Below, in pieces: positions 34,999-46,032 of a DNA stretch of 64,000 nt. Both the position numbers and the translations under genes were made by a program. Source of the stretch: Desmodus rotundus (taxonomy: Eukaryota > Chordata > Mammalia > Chiroptera > Phyllostomidae); the NCBI RefSeq assembly GCF_022682495.2, contig NC_071396.1, forward strand, positions 54,556,022 through 54,620,021. Reading direction: 5' to 3'. Each line of letters begins with the position of its first letter. The first letter of the stretch is position 1. Under the pieces are notes generated by a model that saw only the letters and a list, made by a program, of their open reading frames with translations, was not told the DNA's origin and searched no databases.

Positions 34999-35973
34999 AA
35001 TCTGGGGAGGGTGCTTGGTCTCCCACCGTGCTGAGATTGGGGGGATGAAGGTTTCTGAAAGGGATATACTCTCCTTTCTGTAAGGCTTCAACCCTGAGGA
35101 GATTGAAGGAGGAAGCTTCTTGCCGTGGCATCCACTTCAACATCTCGTTCTACATTGAAAGAGCATTCAGAGGAACAGTCCTGAGTTGCCCACTGAATTC
35201 TTTGTTAGTACTTTCCCTTTACAGCTAGGGGCTGAGAGGAGGACTTTCTGTATGTGTTACCCCAGACTTTGATCTACCTTGGTTTGATGTGGATGGCACC
35301 TTGTTCACAGTACGTTGCCAGTGAGACTGTGATATAATGCAGTAAGGGGCCCATCTGTGTGACAAGCAGGTGATGCTGCAATGCATGGGTTTATTTCATA
35401 AAGATACTGGTCTGTGTGCATAATGTGATTCTCAGGCTGCCACTGCAAATACTCTCTGTTAGAGTAAGGTAACTACATTACCTGGCCACTTCAAGTTTCA
35501 TTATGGGGAAGCCCGAGCTCTCCCATCAGCTCAGTGTGAATCCTGCTCACGTTCAGCACTATTTTCCTGTGGACACCTTTCCATCAGCCAGACAGCTGAA
35601 CCATAAATGCTTCTTAGCAAGAGCCTAGGTGTGCCCTCTGTGGTTGCAGAGTTTGATTGGCAAAGAAAGAAAAGCTCTTTGAGGCCAGAGAGACTGTCTT
35701 CATAGTCTCCCAAGTGAGACACACTACTGATGATTTTAGGTGGTTCACAGGTAGACACACACATTTTAATTGTTATATGTTTATGTTAATATGTATTAGA
35801 AAAAAATTAAACTAGCACATAAAACCTGTGATTTCACAGATTAGAGAGTGAAAGTTTAGAGAGACGCCAACATAGATATTGAAGTAAGTCAATTTAAAGA
35901 AAAAGTTAAATTTGAAGGTAGCTAGGAGAGTGAATCTTGGAAATTTTCATCACAAGAAAAAAAATTGTAACAA

Positions 35974-36938
35974 CAGTAGTTCCCCTTATCTGCTGTTTAG
36001 GTTTCCACAGTTTTATGGTCCAAAATATTAAATGGAAAATCCCAGAAATAAACAATTGTAAGTTGTGCAGCACTCTAGTGGTGAGATGAAATCTCACGCT
36101 GCCTGCCCTGTCCGCCCAGGACCAGAACCGTCCCTTTGCCCAGTGTGTCCAACTCTAGGCACGCCCACCTGCTCGTTACCAGAAGCTGTCCTGGTTACCA
36201 GGTCAACTGTTGTGGCAGCACAGTGCCAGTATCCAAGTCACCCTTATTTCATTTAATAATGGCTCTGAAGCGCCAGAGGAGTGGTACTGGCAATACTGAT
36301 ATGCCAAAGTGAAGCTGTAAAGTGCTTACTTTAGGTAAGCAGGTAACAGTTTTCTACTTAATAAGGAAAGAAAAAAATTATTCTGAGGTCACTATGATCT
36401 ATGTAAGAATGAATCTTCTTTGAAATTGTGAAGGAGAAAAAAAATTTGTGCCAGTTTTGCTGACTTATCTCAGACTTCAAAAGTTATGACCACAGTGCAT
36501 GGTAAGTTTTTAGTTAGGATGGAAAAAGCATTAAATCTGTGGGCTGACGATATGACAATGTTATGGCTTGATGATCCTCCTCCTGATGTGGTCAGAAGGT
36601 CAGTAGCAGCCTAATGCTGCAGCACAATGCCGGCATCATTCACTTTGTCTTGTCACATAGGCACTGTGTCATCTCACGTCATCACAAAAGGAAGGGTGAC
36701 TGCAGGGTGATGGGGTATATATAGAGAGAGACTATATTCACACACTTTTATTATATTATTATAATTTTATTTATTGTTAGTTATTTTTGTTAATCTCTTA
36801 CCGTGCCTATTTATAGATTAAACTTTATCACAGGTATGTGCGTAGAGGGAAAACAGTATATATAGGGCTCAGTACTGCCCTTGGTTTCAGGCATCCACTG
36901 GGGTCTGAACGTGTGCCCTGTGGATGAGGGGACTGCTG
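35974..36938 (+). mobile_element. Tigger1-type DNA transposon, internally deleted
   Basis: The terminal repeat starts cagtagttccccttatctgc at 35974 and ends with its imperfect complement, gatgaggggactgctg, at 36938. The 5' part has the Tigger1 leader text (aaaatattaaatggaaaatcc) and the start of the transposase frame. It then jumps to the MER2-like 3' part (gatcctcctcctgatgtggtc, tataaattaaactttatcac-type wording and aggcatccactggg). At about 965 bp it lacks most of the transposase. The expected TA duplication is not preserved. Confidence 0.85.
36259..36560 (+). pseudogene. Tigger transposase N-terminal remnant
   Basis: The start ATG (36259) is followed by a recognisable lysine/arginine-rich N-terminus of a pogo/Tigger transposase. 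It contains an early in-frame stop (AAG TGA) around codon 22 and further frame damage. The rest of the transposase is deleted. In intact relatives the protein cuts at the terminal repeats; this remnant cannot. Confidence 0.75.
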
Positions 36939-36959
36939 TGTGTGGTGATGGATGTTAGC

Positions 36960-37072
36960 TGGGTGTATCGTGGCCCTCATTTTGCAGTATGTGTAAATAT
37001 CGTACCATCATGTTGTATACCTGAAACTAGTATAATGTTATCTCACTATACTTAAATAAAAAAAGCTAAGAA
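36960..37072 (+). repeat. LINE-1 3' terminus
   Basis: Plus-strand L1 3' UTR end: atcatgttgtatacctgaaa, then ctagtataatgttatctcac and ttaaataaaaaaag. It lies immediately after the Tigger element. Confidence 0.65.
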
Positions 37073-37134
37073 AGTAGTACTAAAAATTAGGATAATGTGA
37101 TAGTCCAAAAACTAAAGTGTGAAAATGCTGTGAT

Positions 37135-37425
37135 ATAATACAGTTCCTGATACATAGTAGGTGCTTAATAGATATTAATGGATAGAATGAATGAAAAATA
37201 AAATTAGTAATAGTATCTAAAATTTATTATATGCTTGTTTTGTGCCAGTCACTGGGCCAGAAGTGTTATATATAATAAGCTATCGGATTGTGACTTATAA
37301 TTTGTCATTTTATCTTTATTTTATAGAGGAAGGAACTCGTTAGTGCATAGAAAATAACTTACACAAACTCACACAGCTAGTGATGGTAGGCTTACTCTTT
37401 GTCTTTAAACCCCAAGAGGACATCT
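37135..37425 (-). repeat. L2 tail (+) followed by MIR (-)
   Basis: 37135-37192 is a plus-strand L2 terminus (cctgatacatagtaggtgct, then gatagaatgaatg). 37200-37425 is a minus-strand MIR (aaaatttattatatgcttg, then tttgtgccagtcactgggcc and ctcacacagctagtgatgg). Confidence 0.65.
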
Positions 37426-37964
37426 CTGCATCCCTAGAGAATATATTCTAAAAGATAAACCAGAGTTTTTATTTCCAGTTCCACCTTGGTTTCCTAAGGT
37501 GGTAAAAATATTCCAGCACATTAAAGGTCAGCTCAATGAACTCTGCTGTGATGAGTGTGCTGCCAAGGTCATGCACTTGATGAAGAATGTTGGTACTTAC
37601 CTGGTTGAACAGCGTATGTTTTGTGAAGCCTTGTAAGTCCCCAAGCAAGCCTGACTTTTAGCCGCTTCTACCCCTTCTCTGGAACTCCTGCTTCCCTGTC
37701 CGTGTGAAGAATGTCATGCCATGGTGTAAGCTGAGGTTTCCAGGGATTCCATCCTCCTGACCTGAGCACCGCTGTGTCTCAGACGACTTCCATGGCAGTG
37801 ACGACATGCTGACTTGGACAGCTGTGTTGTTCGACTCAGAAAGTGGCTGTGAGGGCCACCTCATCTGGAATGACAAAGGTGCATGTGAAGACTGTGAGAG
37901 TGAAATGAGTTTTTCAAAATTGCTATTTTCTATGGGTGATTTCATGTATGAATGCACATTTATT

Positions 37965-38110
37965 TACTTATATTTTTACTCATTTTTCCAATGCAGGTGA
38001 CATTCAATATTATATTAGTTTCAGGTGTACAGCATCATGGTTAGACATATGATTTATACAGTGATCCCCCCAAGAGTCTAGTACCCACTTGGCACCATGC
38101 ATAGTTACAT
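37965..38110 (-). repeat. LINE-1 3' UTR fragment
   Basis: The words gtgacattcaatattatatt, agtttcaggtgtacagcatc and agagtctagtacccacttgg match the copy at 31345-31485. It is a short truncated L1 3' end. Confidence 0.75.
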
Positions 38111-38839
38111 ATGTGAACATACGTAAATACTAAAAGTTGATATTTGTCTATTCACTCATAATGCTAAACAATTACATTTAAGCTGACCAAGACCCTCCTC
38201 TGCACACTTTACTTTGTATTTATAGTGCATCTCTGCTGTGTCCAGCACAGCCACCTATGAAACGGGGCAGTAGCAATGGGCTAAATATTGATTAAGTCTC
38301 ACAACCTTGTAAATACAACCTGTTTCATTCTTGAAAGTCATTCTCAGATATTTGGGAAATCTCAGGATACCACTAGCTTCTAATTTACTGCAATTGTAAA
38401 CTTTTTAAGTTTAAGACTATGTGCATTTTCTTTGAGTAGTCCCCACCTGTGAAGTCAGAGAGCTAAAAGAGAAAAGGCACTTGGAAGAATACTCGGAGAG
38501 TTTTCTTAGAATTATAAATTCTTCCTCACTTTATGATTTATTTGGTGTGACTCATGGAGTGCTACGGTTTGGAATAATTTCAGAGCTGAGTGACATTTTA
38601 TAAAAGCTGAAAATGGTTATTTTTCTCTTCATTTGCTTTTCACTTTTACCATGCTAGTTTTGTGGAAGAGGAGAGTCAGACCATAAGTAGATAATGGGAT
38701 TCAGGGCATTTCATACAGAAAACACATGCCACTTCCCGACAAAAACCTCTCTGCTGTATTGGGGAAAGCCAGTGATCTCACCATCAGTCGTTAAGACAGG
38801 AAGGGACCTGTGGCATTTTTTTTTTCCTTAAATTCCTCA

Positions 38840-39012
38840 AAATGTGGCCCATGGACCACCAACTTCAAAATCACGTGGGTGTGTTAAAAGCCACCCAGGT
38901 CTCCACTCTAGACCATCTGAATTAGTGTCTCCAAGGAATTCTAGGGAACACAGATTCCTCAGAAGTTCCATAGGTGATTCTTATGAACACTAGAGTTTGG
39001 TAATCACTTCAT
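38840..39012. mobile_element. MER5A-like hAT-Charlie element
   Basis: MER5A wording is present: cctcaaaatgtggcccatgg, aggtctccactctagacc, tgaattagtgtctccaagg, and ataggtgattcttatgaacac, then agagtttggtaatcactt. It is short, old and non-coding. Confidence 0.7.
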
Positions 39013-39129
39013 TCCAACTGCCTCAGCACATGGAAGTTGAGGCCTGATACAGGGAAGTAACTTATCAATGGTAAACTAGACAGTAAATAACAAATCACCC
39101 TTCTTCGCTATTCAGAACCACCTAGGTGA

Positions 39130-39560
39130 GCTGCAATTTTAAAATTCATTTGACATGCATTTTTCTGCCTCAGCTGTGTAGTTATGTAACTTAATTACTT
39201 CTTAGCTTGATTTGACGGCCTTATTCTATTAGATAAGATGTGTTAATTACTCTGATGGCAATATGTGGTAATAATGGCTCAGTGTTACATTAATAATTTC
39301 AAGATCATGAATAATATGCAACACCTCTGTGTCTGAGCCATTATTAATTTGTTTCACCAGTGCTGAAGTGTTTAAAATTCAGTTTCAAGCATGTCTTCTC
39401 AGAGAAAAAAAGAATAATACATGTATTGAAAACCTTCCCTTGATTCCACTCTTAACTCTGTCCTTGCTACACAATTAGCTGTATAGTGTACCTAATTAGT
39501 GAGGTAAAAATCCAATTTCATTTTATTTTTAAAAATTCAGGTAAATCAAAGCAAAGTCTC
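39130..39560. other. Candidate conserved non-coding element with TAATTA motifs
   Basis: This repeat-free AT-rich block has repeated homeodomain-type words: cttaattactt (about 39190), gttaattac (about 39242), cattaataatt, cattattaatt, cacaattagc and cctaattagt. A perfect 14-bp inverted repeat, taataatggctcag (39269-39282) and ctgagccattatta (39333-39346), encloses 50 bp. The texture suggests an enhancer, but there is no direct proof. Confidence 0.35.
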
Positions 39561-39970
39561 TGCTGATAAAGGAGGAAAAAGTAGGAGCAATATAAATCTT
39601 GTGAAAATGAATCAGTTATAATGAATCTCAAGGGTAAGAATAATTCTATAGGTAGAATTTTTAAGTAGCCTGAGTTTTTGAGTGGACTTAAAAGTCCTTA
39701 AAGTCACCTTTCCTCACCTAAAAAAAAAAATACTTCTTTACATAATGATAAAGCAGTCGATACCTAGGCAGAAGAGAAGGCAGTGACCTCCTGTTCTGTC
39801 TGCCAGCTGAGTATCCATTTCTTTCTTCTGGTACTAGCAACCTGGTGGAGAATAGCCATTTCCTTAGTATATGTGGGAACAACCCTCAGTGGCATAGTTG
39901 GACAGTCATCCCAGGACTGACCAATCAGCATAGTCCACTCTCTTGTGAGTTGTGATTGGCTTAAAGATGG

Positions 39971-40162
39971 CATGGGGTGGCTGACCTTTTGGCATCTCTG
40001 GGCCACATTGGAAGTAGAAGAGTTGTCCTGGGCCACACATTAAATACATTGCGACACATAATCACAAGAAAAATCTTGTAATGTTTTAAGTAAATCTACG
40101 ATCTGCATTCATAGCCATCCTAAGCCACATGCAGCTTGCAGGCCACAGGTTGGATACCCCTG
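39971..40162 (+). mobile_element. hAT-like non-autonomous transposon, copy B
   Basis: This is the same family and orientation as copy A at 30398. It has tgaccttttggcatctctgg, ggaagtagaagagttgtcct, cacacattaaatacattg, aatgttttaagtaaatcta and gcaggccacaggttggatac, with the right end acccctg. The 90-aa minus frame (39764-40036) overlaps it by chance. Confidence 0.75.
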
Positions 40163-40296
40163 GATGATATAAGTTGGTGGAATCAAAGCTCATCCCAGGA
40201 CTTTCCAGAATAATTGGGAGAGGTATGTACTGTGAATCTGGGGCATAGACTTGGGGAAACTGACACCCATCTTGCCACCGTAAAAAGAAAGTCTAT

Positions 40297-40850
40297 CCCC
40301 GGGCTGGTATGGCTAAGTTGGAGCATCGTTCTGTGGACCAAAAGGTTGCAGTTTGATTCCTGGTCAGGACACAACCCAGGCTGCAGGTTCGATCTTTCCC
40401 TCCCCAGTTGGGGCATATAGGAGAAGGGACTAGGTGGATTTTTCTCTCTGGTGTTGATATTTCTTTTTTTTTTTTTTTAAGATTTTATTTATTTTTAGAG
40501 GGAGGGGAAGGGAAGGAGAAAGAGAGGGAGAGAAATATCAATGTGTGGTTGCCTTTCATGTGCCCCCTACCGAGAACCTGGCCTGCAACCCAGGCATGTG
40601 CCCTGACTGGGAATTGAACCGGTGGTGCTTTGGTTCACAAGCCAGCATTCAGTCCACTGAGCCACACTAGCCAGGGCTCACATCAATATTTCTCTCTCTC
40701 TCTCTCTCACTCCTCCTCCCTCTCTCTCTCTCCCTGGTTCTTCCCTTCCCTTCCTCCTTCCCTCTCCCTCCCTCTCTCTCTAAAGAGCAATGAGAAAAAT
40801 GTCCTCAGGTGAGGATAAAACATTTTTTTTAAGAAAAAATATACCATCTT
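40297..40850 (+). mobile_element. VES SINE hosting a second, inverted VES
   Basis: The host VES head (ccgggctggtatggctaag) starts near 40299. The body includes ggttgcagtttgattcctgg, and the left part breaks at 40464 after gatatttct. The right part resumes at 40686 (atatttctctctctc) and runs through a long TC-rich tail to gtcctcaggtgaggataaaa and an A-rich end near 40850. The word atatttct on both sides of the insert (40457-40464, 40686-40693) is the probable duplication. Confidence 0.85.
40465..40678 (-). mobile_element. VES SINE nested in another VES
   Basis: A full-length minus-strand copy: T15 tail and ttaagattttatttattttt on the low side, tcaatgtgtggttgcctttc in the middle, gggaattgaaccggtggtgc as the complement of the B-box region, and gagccacactagccagggct as the head complement. 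It is younger than its host SINE. Confidence 0.92.
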
Positions 40851-41194
40851 AGAAAAAAAAGAGAGGGTGTGCATGAGACCAATTCCTGATGACAGAATTT
40901 ATGTCCCTGAATCCAGCCAAGCTTAAAGTTACTATTGGTTTTTTTTTTTCACTATGCAATCAAAATACTCTGTTTTTAGCTTAAACCCTTGTGAGTTCAG
41001 TTTCTACCACTTTCAGCAACAATAAAAACTACTAAATTGTTTTTAAACGTTCTGAGCTCATGAGTTTCCAGGCATGGGAGTGCCTACACTGAGCCTTGCA
41101 TGTGTCCCCCTAGGTCTTCACTGTGCCCAGTGGGACAGACTGGTAGCTGGCCTGTATCAGACGCAGGGGGACCAAATAAGATATTATTCAAATC

Positions 41195-41410
41195 AGAATA
41201 CTTTCCCCCTTATCTTTGTATTATGGAAAATTTCAAACCTACCTAAAAGTAAGCAGAATAGTATAATCAGCCCATGAACCCACCTGTAACCCAGGTTCAA
41301 CACCATTGAGGCATTGGCCAGCCCTGCGTCAGTCACGCCCCATCAGCTCCCCTCACCTCCAGTATTATGTTGAAGTGAATCCCAGACATTTATCATCTCA
41401 CTGGATGAAA
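41195..41410 (-). repeat. Old LINE-1 3' region (L1ME/L1M4 type)
   Basis: The words tattatggaaaatttcaaac, agcagaatagtataatcagc, cacctgtaacccaggttcaa and gaagtgaatcccagacattt follow the old L1 3' UTR pattern on the minus strand. It is a short fragment. Confidence 0.55.
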
Positions 41411-41934
41411 TGTTGAGAGGGAAAATGAGGGACTCTTATGACAGGAGAGGAAAGACAATCTCAGAGGGACAGACTATAATGAAAATAAATGGGTTGGAAT
41501 CTGTAACCATAGTTCTGTACTCCAACCACCTGAGACAGTGGATCAACTGGAGTGCTAAAGAGCCTTGAGACCTTTTTCCTTTCTAGCAGCATTTTTTGGT
41601 TATATAAATATTTTATTAGGTACCATCTAAGTCTGGGTCTTCCAAGAAACTGATGCCAGAACAGGATAAAATGTGCATGAATTTGATTAGGGGAACATCC
41701 CCATGAGAAAAAATGGGGAGAAAGCCCAGAAAAGACTGGGAGAACAATTAAACTATGATGCAAGTCTGACCCCAAGGGAAGAAAAGAGGAGGAAAGAGTG
41801 GGCGTAAGTGTCTCAGATGTTTCAAGGCTGGGAGGGAGTCCTCAAGTCAAAGTCAAGTGTGATTGAAGTCCCCTAATAAGCCCCCCACTGCTCTCAGTCC
41901 TAGGTTGGAAGCAGCCCATGGAAGCAGCATCTTT

Positions 41935-42480
41935 TTCTGTCTCAGCTGCTGTGAAAAAGTGCCATAGATGGGTGGCTTATAGACAGCAGACATTTATTTC
42001 TCACAGGTCAGGAAGCTGAGAACTCTGGCAGATTTGGCATCCAGTGAGGTCTCACTGCCTGGTCCACAGATGGCCTTCTTCTTGCTGTGTTCTGACATGA
42101 AAGAAGGGATATGGGAGCACTCTGGGGTATCTTTAAAAGATTTTTGTTATCCTCACCTGAGGATATGTTTATTAGTTTTAAAGAGAATGGAAGGGAGGGA
42201 GGGAAATATCAGTGGATTGCCTCCCATACACACCCTGACCGGGGTTGGGGGGATTGAACCCACAACCTTTCAGTTTATGGGACAGTGCTTCAACCAACTG
42301 AGCCACCCAGCTAGAGCTCTGGGGGCTCCTTCATAAGGTCACTAATCCCATTCATGAGGGCTCTCTCCCTTCACTGCATAATTACCTCCCAGTGGCCACA
42401 CCTCCAATACCATCATAACGGGGATCAAGAAGTTTCAGCACAGGAAGTTTGGGGGTACACGATGCTCACTCTGTAGTGTA
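41935..42480 (-). repeat. MaLR-type LTR interrupted by a VES SINE
   Basis: Minus-strand MLT1/MST-type LTR: gctgctgtgaaaaagtgcc, ggtggcttatagacagcag and catttatttctcacaggtc on the low side. On the other side of the SINE lie ataaggtcactaatcccattc, aattacctcccagtggccac and ggaagtttgggggtacac. It is a single LTR with no internal region. Confidence 0.8.
42135..42316 (-). mobile_element. VES SINE inserted in a MaLR LTR
   Basis: The low end is tgttatcctcacctgaggat and the head complement at the high end is caactgagccacccagctag. The B-box complement, attgaacccacaacctttc, lies near 42253. The word ctctgggg on both sides (42120-42127, 42317-42324) is the likely short target duplication. Confidence 0.85.
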
Positions 42481-42599
42481 CAGTGAAGGGTCTCAGAGCA
42501 GCTGAGGCCCTTGGTTGATTCTGCTCCCTGTAGTTTAAGTCTGTGAGGCATATTTTTATGACCACTACACATACCAACTTTTTTCTAAATATTGTCTAT

Positions 42600-42865
42600 G
42601 TAATGTAACGTAGTGGGTAAAGCATGGACTTAGGAGTTACAGCAGCCCTATTAAAATCTTGGCTCTAGTGCTTAGTGGCTATGTGGCCATGGGCAGATCA
42701 CTTGAGTTCAGTGTATCTAATACAGGAAGTGGAGATAATGATAGCCCTTACCTCGTGGGTTGTTTCACAGACTGAGTGAGATAAACTATACATGGGGCTC
42801 GGCAGAGTGTATAGCCTATTTAGCAAGTGCTCGACTAATTGTTAGTGGTGATGATGATGGTAACA
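42600..42865 (+). repeat. MIR SINE, nearly full length
   Basis: The tRNA-like head is gtagtgggtaaagcatggac, followed by the core gtggctatgtggccatgggc and the tail ttagcaagtgctcgactaat, then a GATG-rich end at about 42865. Confidence 0.75.
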
Positions 42866-43029
42866 AACAGGAAGAGTTTGTGAATAGACTTATTTAAGAC
42901 CTTTAGTCATAGGTTCATATTTTTAGAGACTATATCTGAACAATGGATCTAAAGTGACTAATTTATATCACTCAGGAGTTTGACCTAGTCTTCGGAGTTG
43001 GCCTTATTTTCTTCTGGTATATCAAAGGC

Positions 43030-43430
43030 ATCTTCAGGAAAGGTGTCATTCCTGAGCCTTTGCACTCATCATTTCCGCTTCTGAATGACTTTCCCCAGTC
43101 CTCTCCTTTATCTACCTTCTTCCTACTCATCTTTCTGGTTTCACTTTAAGAATAAATTAATTAGGCAAGACATCTCTGACCCCACAGTCTAATAAAGGTT
43201 CTTTTTTTAATATAGCCTCAAAGAATCCTGCTCCTAAAATTGCATTCCTTTTCTAGCTAGGACTTCTGTTAGTAATTAGACATTTATTCATATTTGATCA
43301 ATGGTTATCTTTCCCATGTGAGAGCAAGGATCACATCTGATTTTGCTTTCAATTTAAATCCAATGCCTAGCACAGCACTAGCTTGGAACACAATACATTT
43401 GTTAGCTAAATGAATAATGTGTATCTACTC
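43030..43430 (+). repeat. L2 3' UTR
   Basis: L2 wording: gagcctttgcactcatcatt, ctcatctttctggtttcac, agacatctctgaccccacag, gagagcaaggatcacatctg and ctagcacagcactagcttgg, then ttagctaaatgaataatg at the end. Confidence 0.75.
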
Positions 43431-43599
43431 CTCAGAAATAATCAGGCCCTTGTCAGTTAATTGTTTCTATGTGACTCAGAGGAGACCGAGCCATGAAACT
43501 AGCTTGGCAACAAATTACTGTAAAAAGGAGGAGGTATATGACTAGTTCTCTGGGCAAAGAACACCATGTCCTACTTTTATTTTTATTTTTGTTATTCCA

Positions 43600-44322
43600 A
43601 GTTGTTTATTTTGATTTGTTTTGATAAGAACACTTGCCATGAGAGCTACCCTCTTAATGGATTTTAAATAACACTGTACAGTGCAGTGTTATTAAGTACA
43701 GGCACAATGTTTGTTGTACAGCAGAGCTCTAGGACTTACTCATCTTGTGTAACTGATACTTTCTACCCATTAAACAGCTCCTCATTTCCCCCAGGCCCCA
43801 GCTTCTGGCATCCACCATTTTACTCTTTCTTTCTAAGAGTCTGACTACTTTAGATACCTCATAGTAGTAGAATTGTGCAGTATTTTTCTTTCTGTAACTG
43901 GTTTATTTCACTTAGCATAATGTCCTCCAGGTTCATCCATGATGTCTCATGTGGCAAAATTTCCTTCTTCTTCGTCTTTTTTTTTTTTACCCTCACCTGA
44001 GGACACACTTATTGATTTTAGGGAGAGGGGGAAGGAGGGAAGGAGAGAGGCAGAGAAACATTGATAGGTTGTCTCTCATATGCGCCCTGACCAGGGATTG
44101 AACCTGCAACCTAGGTTTGTATCCTGGCTGGGAATCAAACCTGTGACCTTTTAGTTTATGGGACAATGCTCTGACCAACTGAGCCACCGCAGGGCAGGAT
44201 TTCCTTCTTTTAAGGCTGAACAATAATTCCACTGTACCTATACACATTTTCTTTTGCTGATGAACATTTGGGATGTTTCCATATCTTGGCTAATGTGAAT
44301 AATGCTGCAGTGAATATGGGAG
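43600..44322 (-). repeat. LINE-1 3' end interrupted by a VES SINE
   Basis: The minus-strand L1 3' UTR (about 43600-43800) continues into ORF2 C-terminal text (ggtttatttcacttagcata). After the SINE it resumes with aaggctgaacaataattccac and tggctaatgtgaataatgctg. A 10-bp stem hairpin in the UTR part lies at 43667-43693. Confidence 0.8.
43959..44209 (-). mobile_element. VES SINE with 11-bp duplication, inside L1
   Basis: The 11-mer atttccttctt occurs at 43959-43969 and 44199-44209. The element between has a T-rich tail, cctcacctgaggacacac, the complement of the B box (gggaatcaaacctgtgacc) and the head complement caactgagccaccgcagggc. An extra B-box-like copy near 44095 (gggattgaacctgcaacc) suggests a composite or partly duplicated SINE body. 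Confidence 0.88.
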
Positions 44323-44954
44323 TGCAGTGACTTCACGGTGTAGGGCTGCCTCACTAATGGTTACAGTCAGGTGCTCCTGTAGTACCGTGTGTAAGACCTC
44401 ACTACTATTGCAGTGAAAGTGGCTGTGTTTGGGGGTTTCTCAGTACTAGGTTAATGCTCTAATTTGCTTCTCCACATTAGTGACAAACAAGTTCTGAGTG
44501 ACTTTTGTTTCTCACCTGCTTCCAAAGTCAGTTTCTTCCCATGGGTTGAGATTTGGGAATGCTTTCTAGAGAAATGGTCGCACGAGGCAATGCTATCTTC
44601 TCTCTCAAGCGCCCCTCCTGTCTCCTACATCTGCTGCAGTGTAACTAAGTAGGACCACAAGCTCTGGCCAGCTTCGAGCAGCCTGAGAGTTAATGTTCAT
44701 ATTTAATTTCCACCTATGAAACAGTCTTATGATTGTGTTTACCATCAGCAACCAGCCAGTTGGGCTTTTCAAGCACTCACCAAAAAGACTACTTTAGTGT
44801 TCTGTCCGTGGGTGCACTTGCAGATGTTTATAGACCAGATCTCTTCCCTTTGATAACTGGGATGAAAAGTTATGATGATTGTACTAAACACACACACAGA
44901 CACACACCCACATTCTTCTTTTCACCCCCTCATATCTCATTTTATCACATATCT
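44323..44954. other. Unique sequence
   Basis: No repeat or gene is recognised beyond a short CA repeat near 44888-44908. Confidence 0.35.
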
Positions 44955-45100
44955 CTTTATTGAGCTTCACCGGTGTTGTGCTTTTTACAAATTGAAGGCA
45001 AGACACTCCACCAGCAAAAAGATTGTTTTACTGCAATACTTGCTGTATTGTGGGGGTCTGGACCCGAGCCTGCAGTATCTCTGAGGTCTGCCTGTGTAAC
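44955..45100. repeat. Probable Tigger/mariner-type DNA transposon end
   Basis: The text gagcttcaccggtgttgtgc, then tactgcaatacttgctgtat, tgtgggggtctggacccgag and gcagtatctctgaggtctgcctg, resembles the end of an old mammalian DNA transposon with an AGGCATACCTC-type terminus. The family name is not certain. Confidence 0.45.
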
Positions 45101-45184
45101 AGTACAGACCACTGATGTCACTTGTCAAGATTTCTGTGACAGACTCTTCTTCAGCCTTTTTGGACCCAGGAGATCTCTGTAGTG

Positions 45185-45712
45185 TAAGATCTCAGTCCTG
45201 CAGTGGCTTCTCATTGTTCTCTAAATATTGTGTGAGCCCCCCAGAAACATTCAAAGTTCTTTCATGCTCTTTGGTTCCATCTCCTTGTGCTCACTCTCCA
45301 TGTCCCTCTTTCTCCCATCATAGATTCCATGCACGGCCACGCTGAATTATAGGTCATGTGCTTTCTCACATCCAGGCCTTTGAATACTCTTCTCTTTGAC
45401 TGGAACACTCTTCCTTCTTTTCTCATTCCCTCTTCCCTTTCAGACTTGTTAGAGATTGTTCTCCTTAAGTCTCAGCTTGGATGAGACAACCTTTAGGAAC
45501 CATTCACTGATAATGCACCCAGAAGAAGCACCTCACCCTGCGGCTTCCAGAACACCAAGTGCCTTCCCCTCAGTCCTCCTCATGTCCTCTCAGCTGTGAA
45601 GACCGTGAATTTAGGAACTATGACTTGTTCATTGCCAAATTGCCAGTGTCTAGAACAAGGCTTCACACAGTTAGCATTCAATAAATGCTTGTTCAATAAT
45701 TTTTGAACAATT
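45185..45712 (+). repeat. L2 3' UTR, long copy
   Basis: A long run of L2 wording: gtcctgcagtggcttctcat, ccaggcctttgaatactctt, ctctttgactggaacactct, tctcagcttggatgagacaac and cagtgtctagaacaaggctt, then ttagcattcaataaatgcttg. It is the longest L2 piece here. Confidence 0.8.
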
Positions 45713-45796
45713 TCTATAGAGGCCCTGCAATATATGAACAATTTTATGTGTATTTCATTTCATTTTCATAAAGACACATATGAGAAGGGTACTAAT

Positions 45797-46032
45797 AGTT
45801 GATGACAGCCCTAACCAGGTTGCTCAGTTGGTTAGAGTATTGTCCTGATATGCCAAGGTTGTGGGTTCTATCCCTGGTCAGGGCACATACAAGAATCAAC
45901 CAGTGAATGTACAGATAAGTGGAACAACAAATCTATGTTTCTCTCTCTCTCGCTTTCTCTTTCTATCTCTCTCTCCCTCCCTCTCTCTCTTTAAAAATCA
46001 ATAAATACAAGAATTTTAAAGAGTTGATGACA
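45797..46032 (+). mobile_element. VES-type SINE with perfect 11-bp duplication
   Basis: agttgatgaca at 45797-45807 is repeated at 46022-46032. The element (45808-46021) starts gccctaaccaggttgctcag. It carries a subfamily-specific middle (agaatcaaccagtgaatgta, then gtggaacaacaaatctatg) and ends in a long TC-rich tract and aatcaataaatacaag. The same subfamily occurs inverted at 47057-47256. Confidence 0.93.

Noticed and set aside
40681..40790. CRISPR-like or regulatory tandem repeat
   Set aside because: The CT-rich repetition is the normal pyrimidine tail of a VES SINE. There are no spacer-repeat units anywhere in the window.
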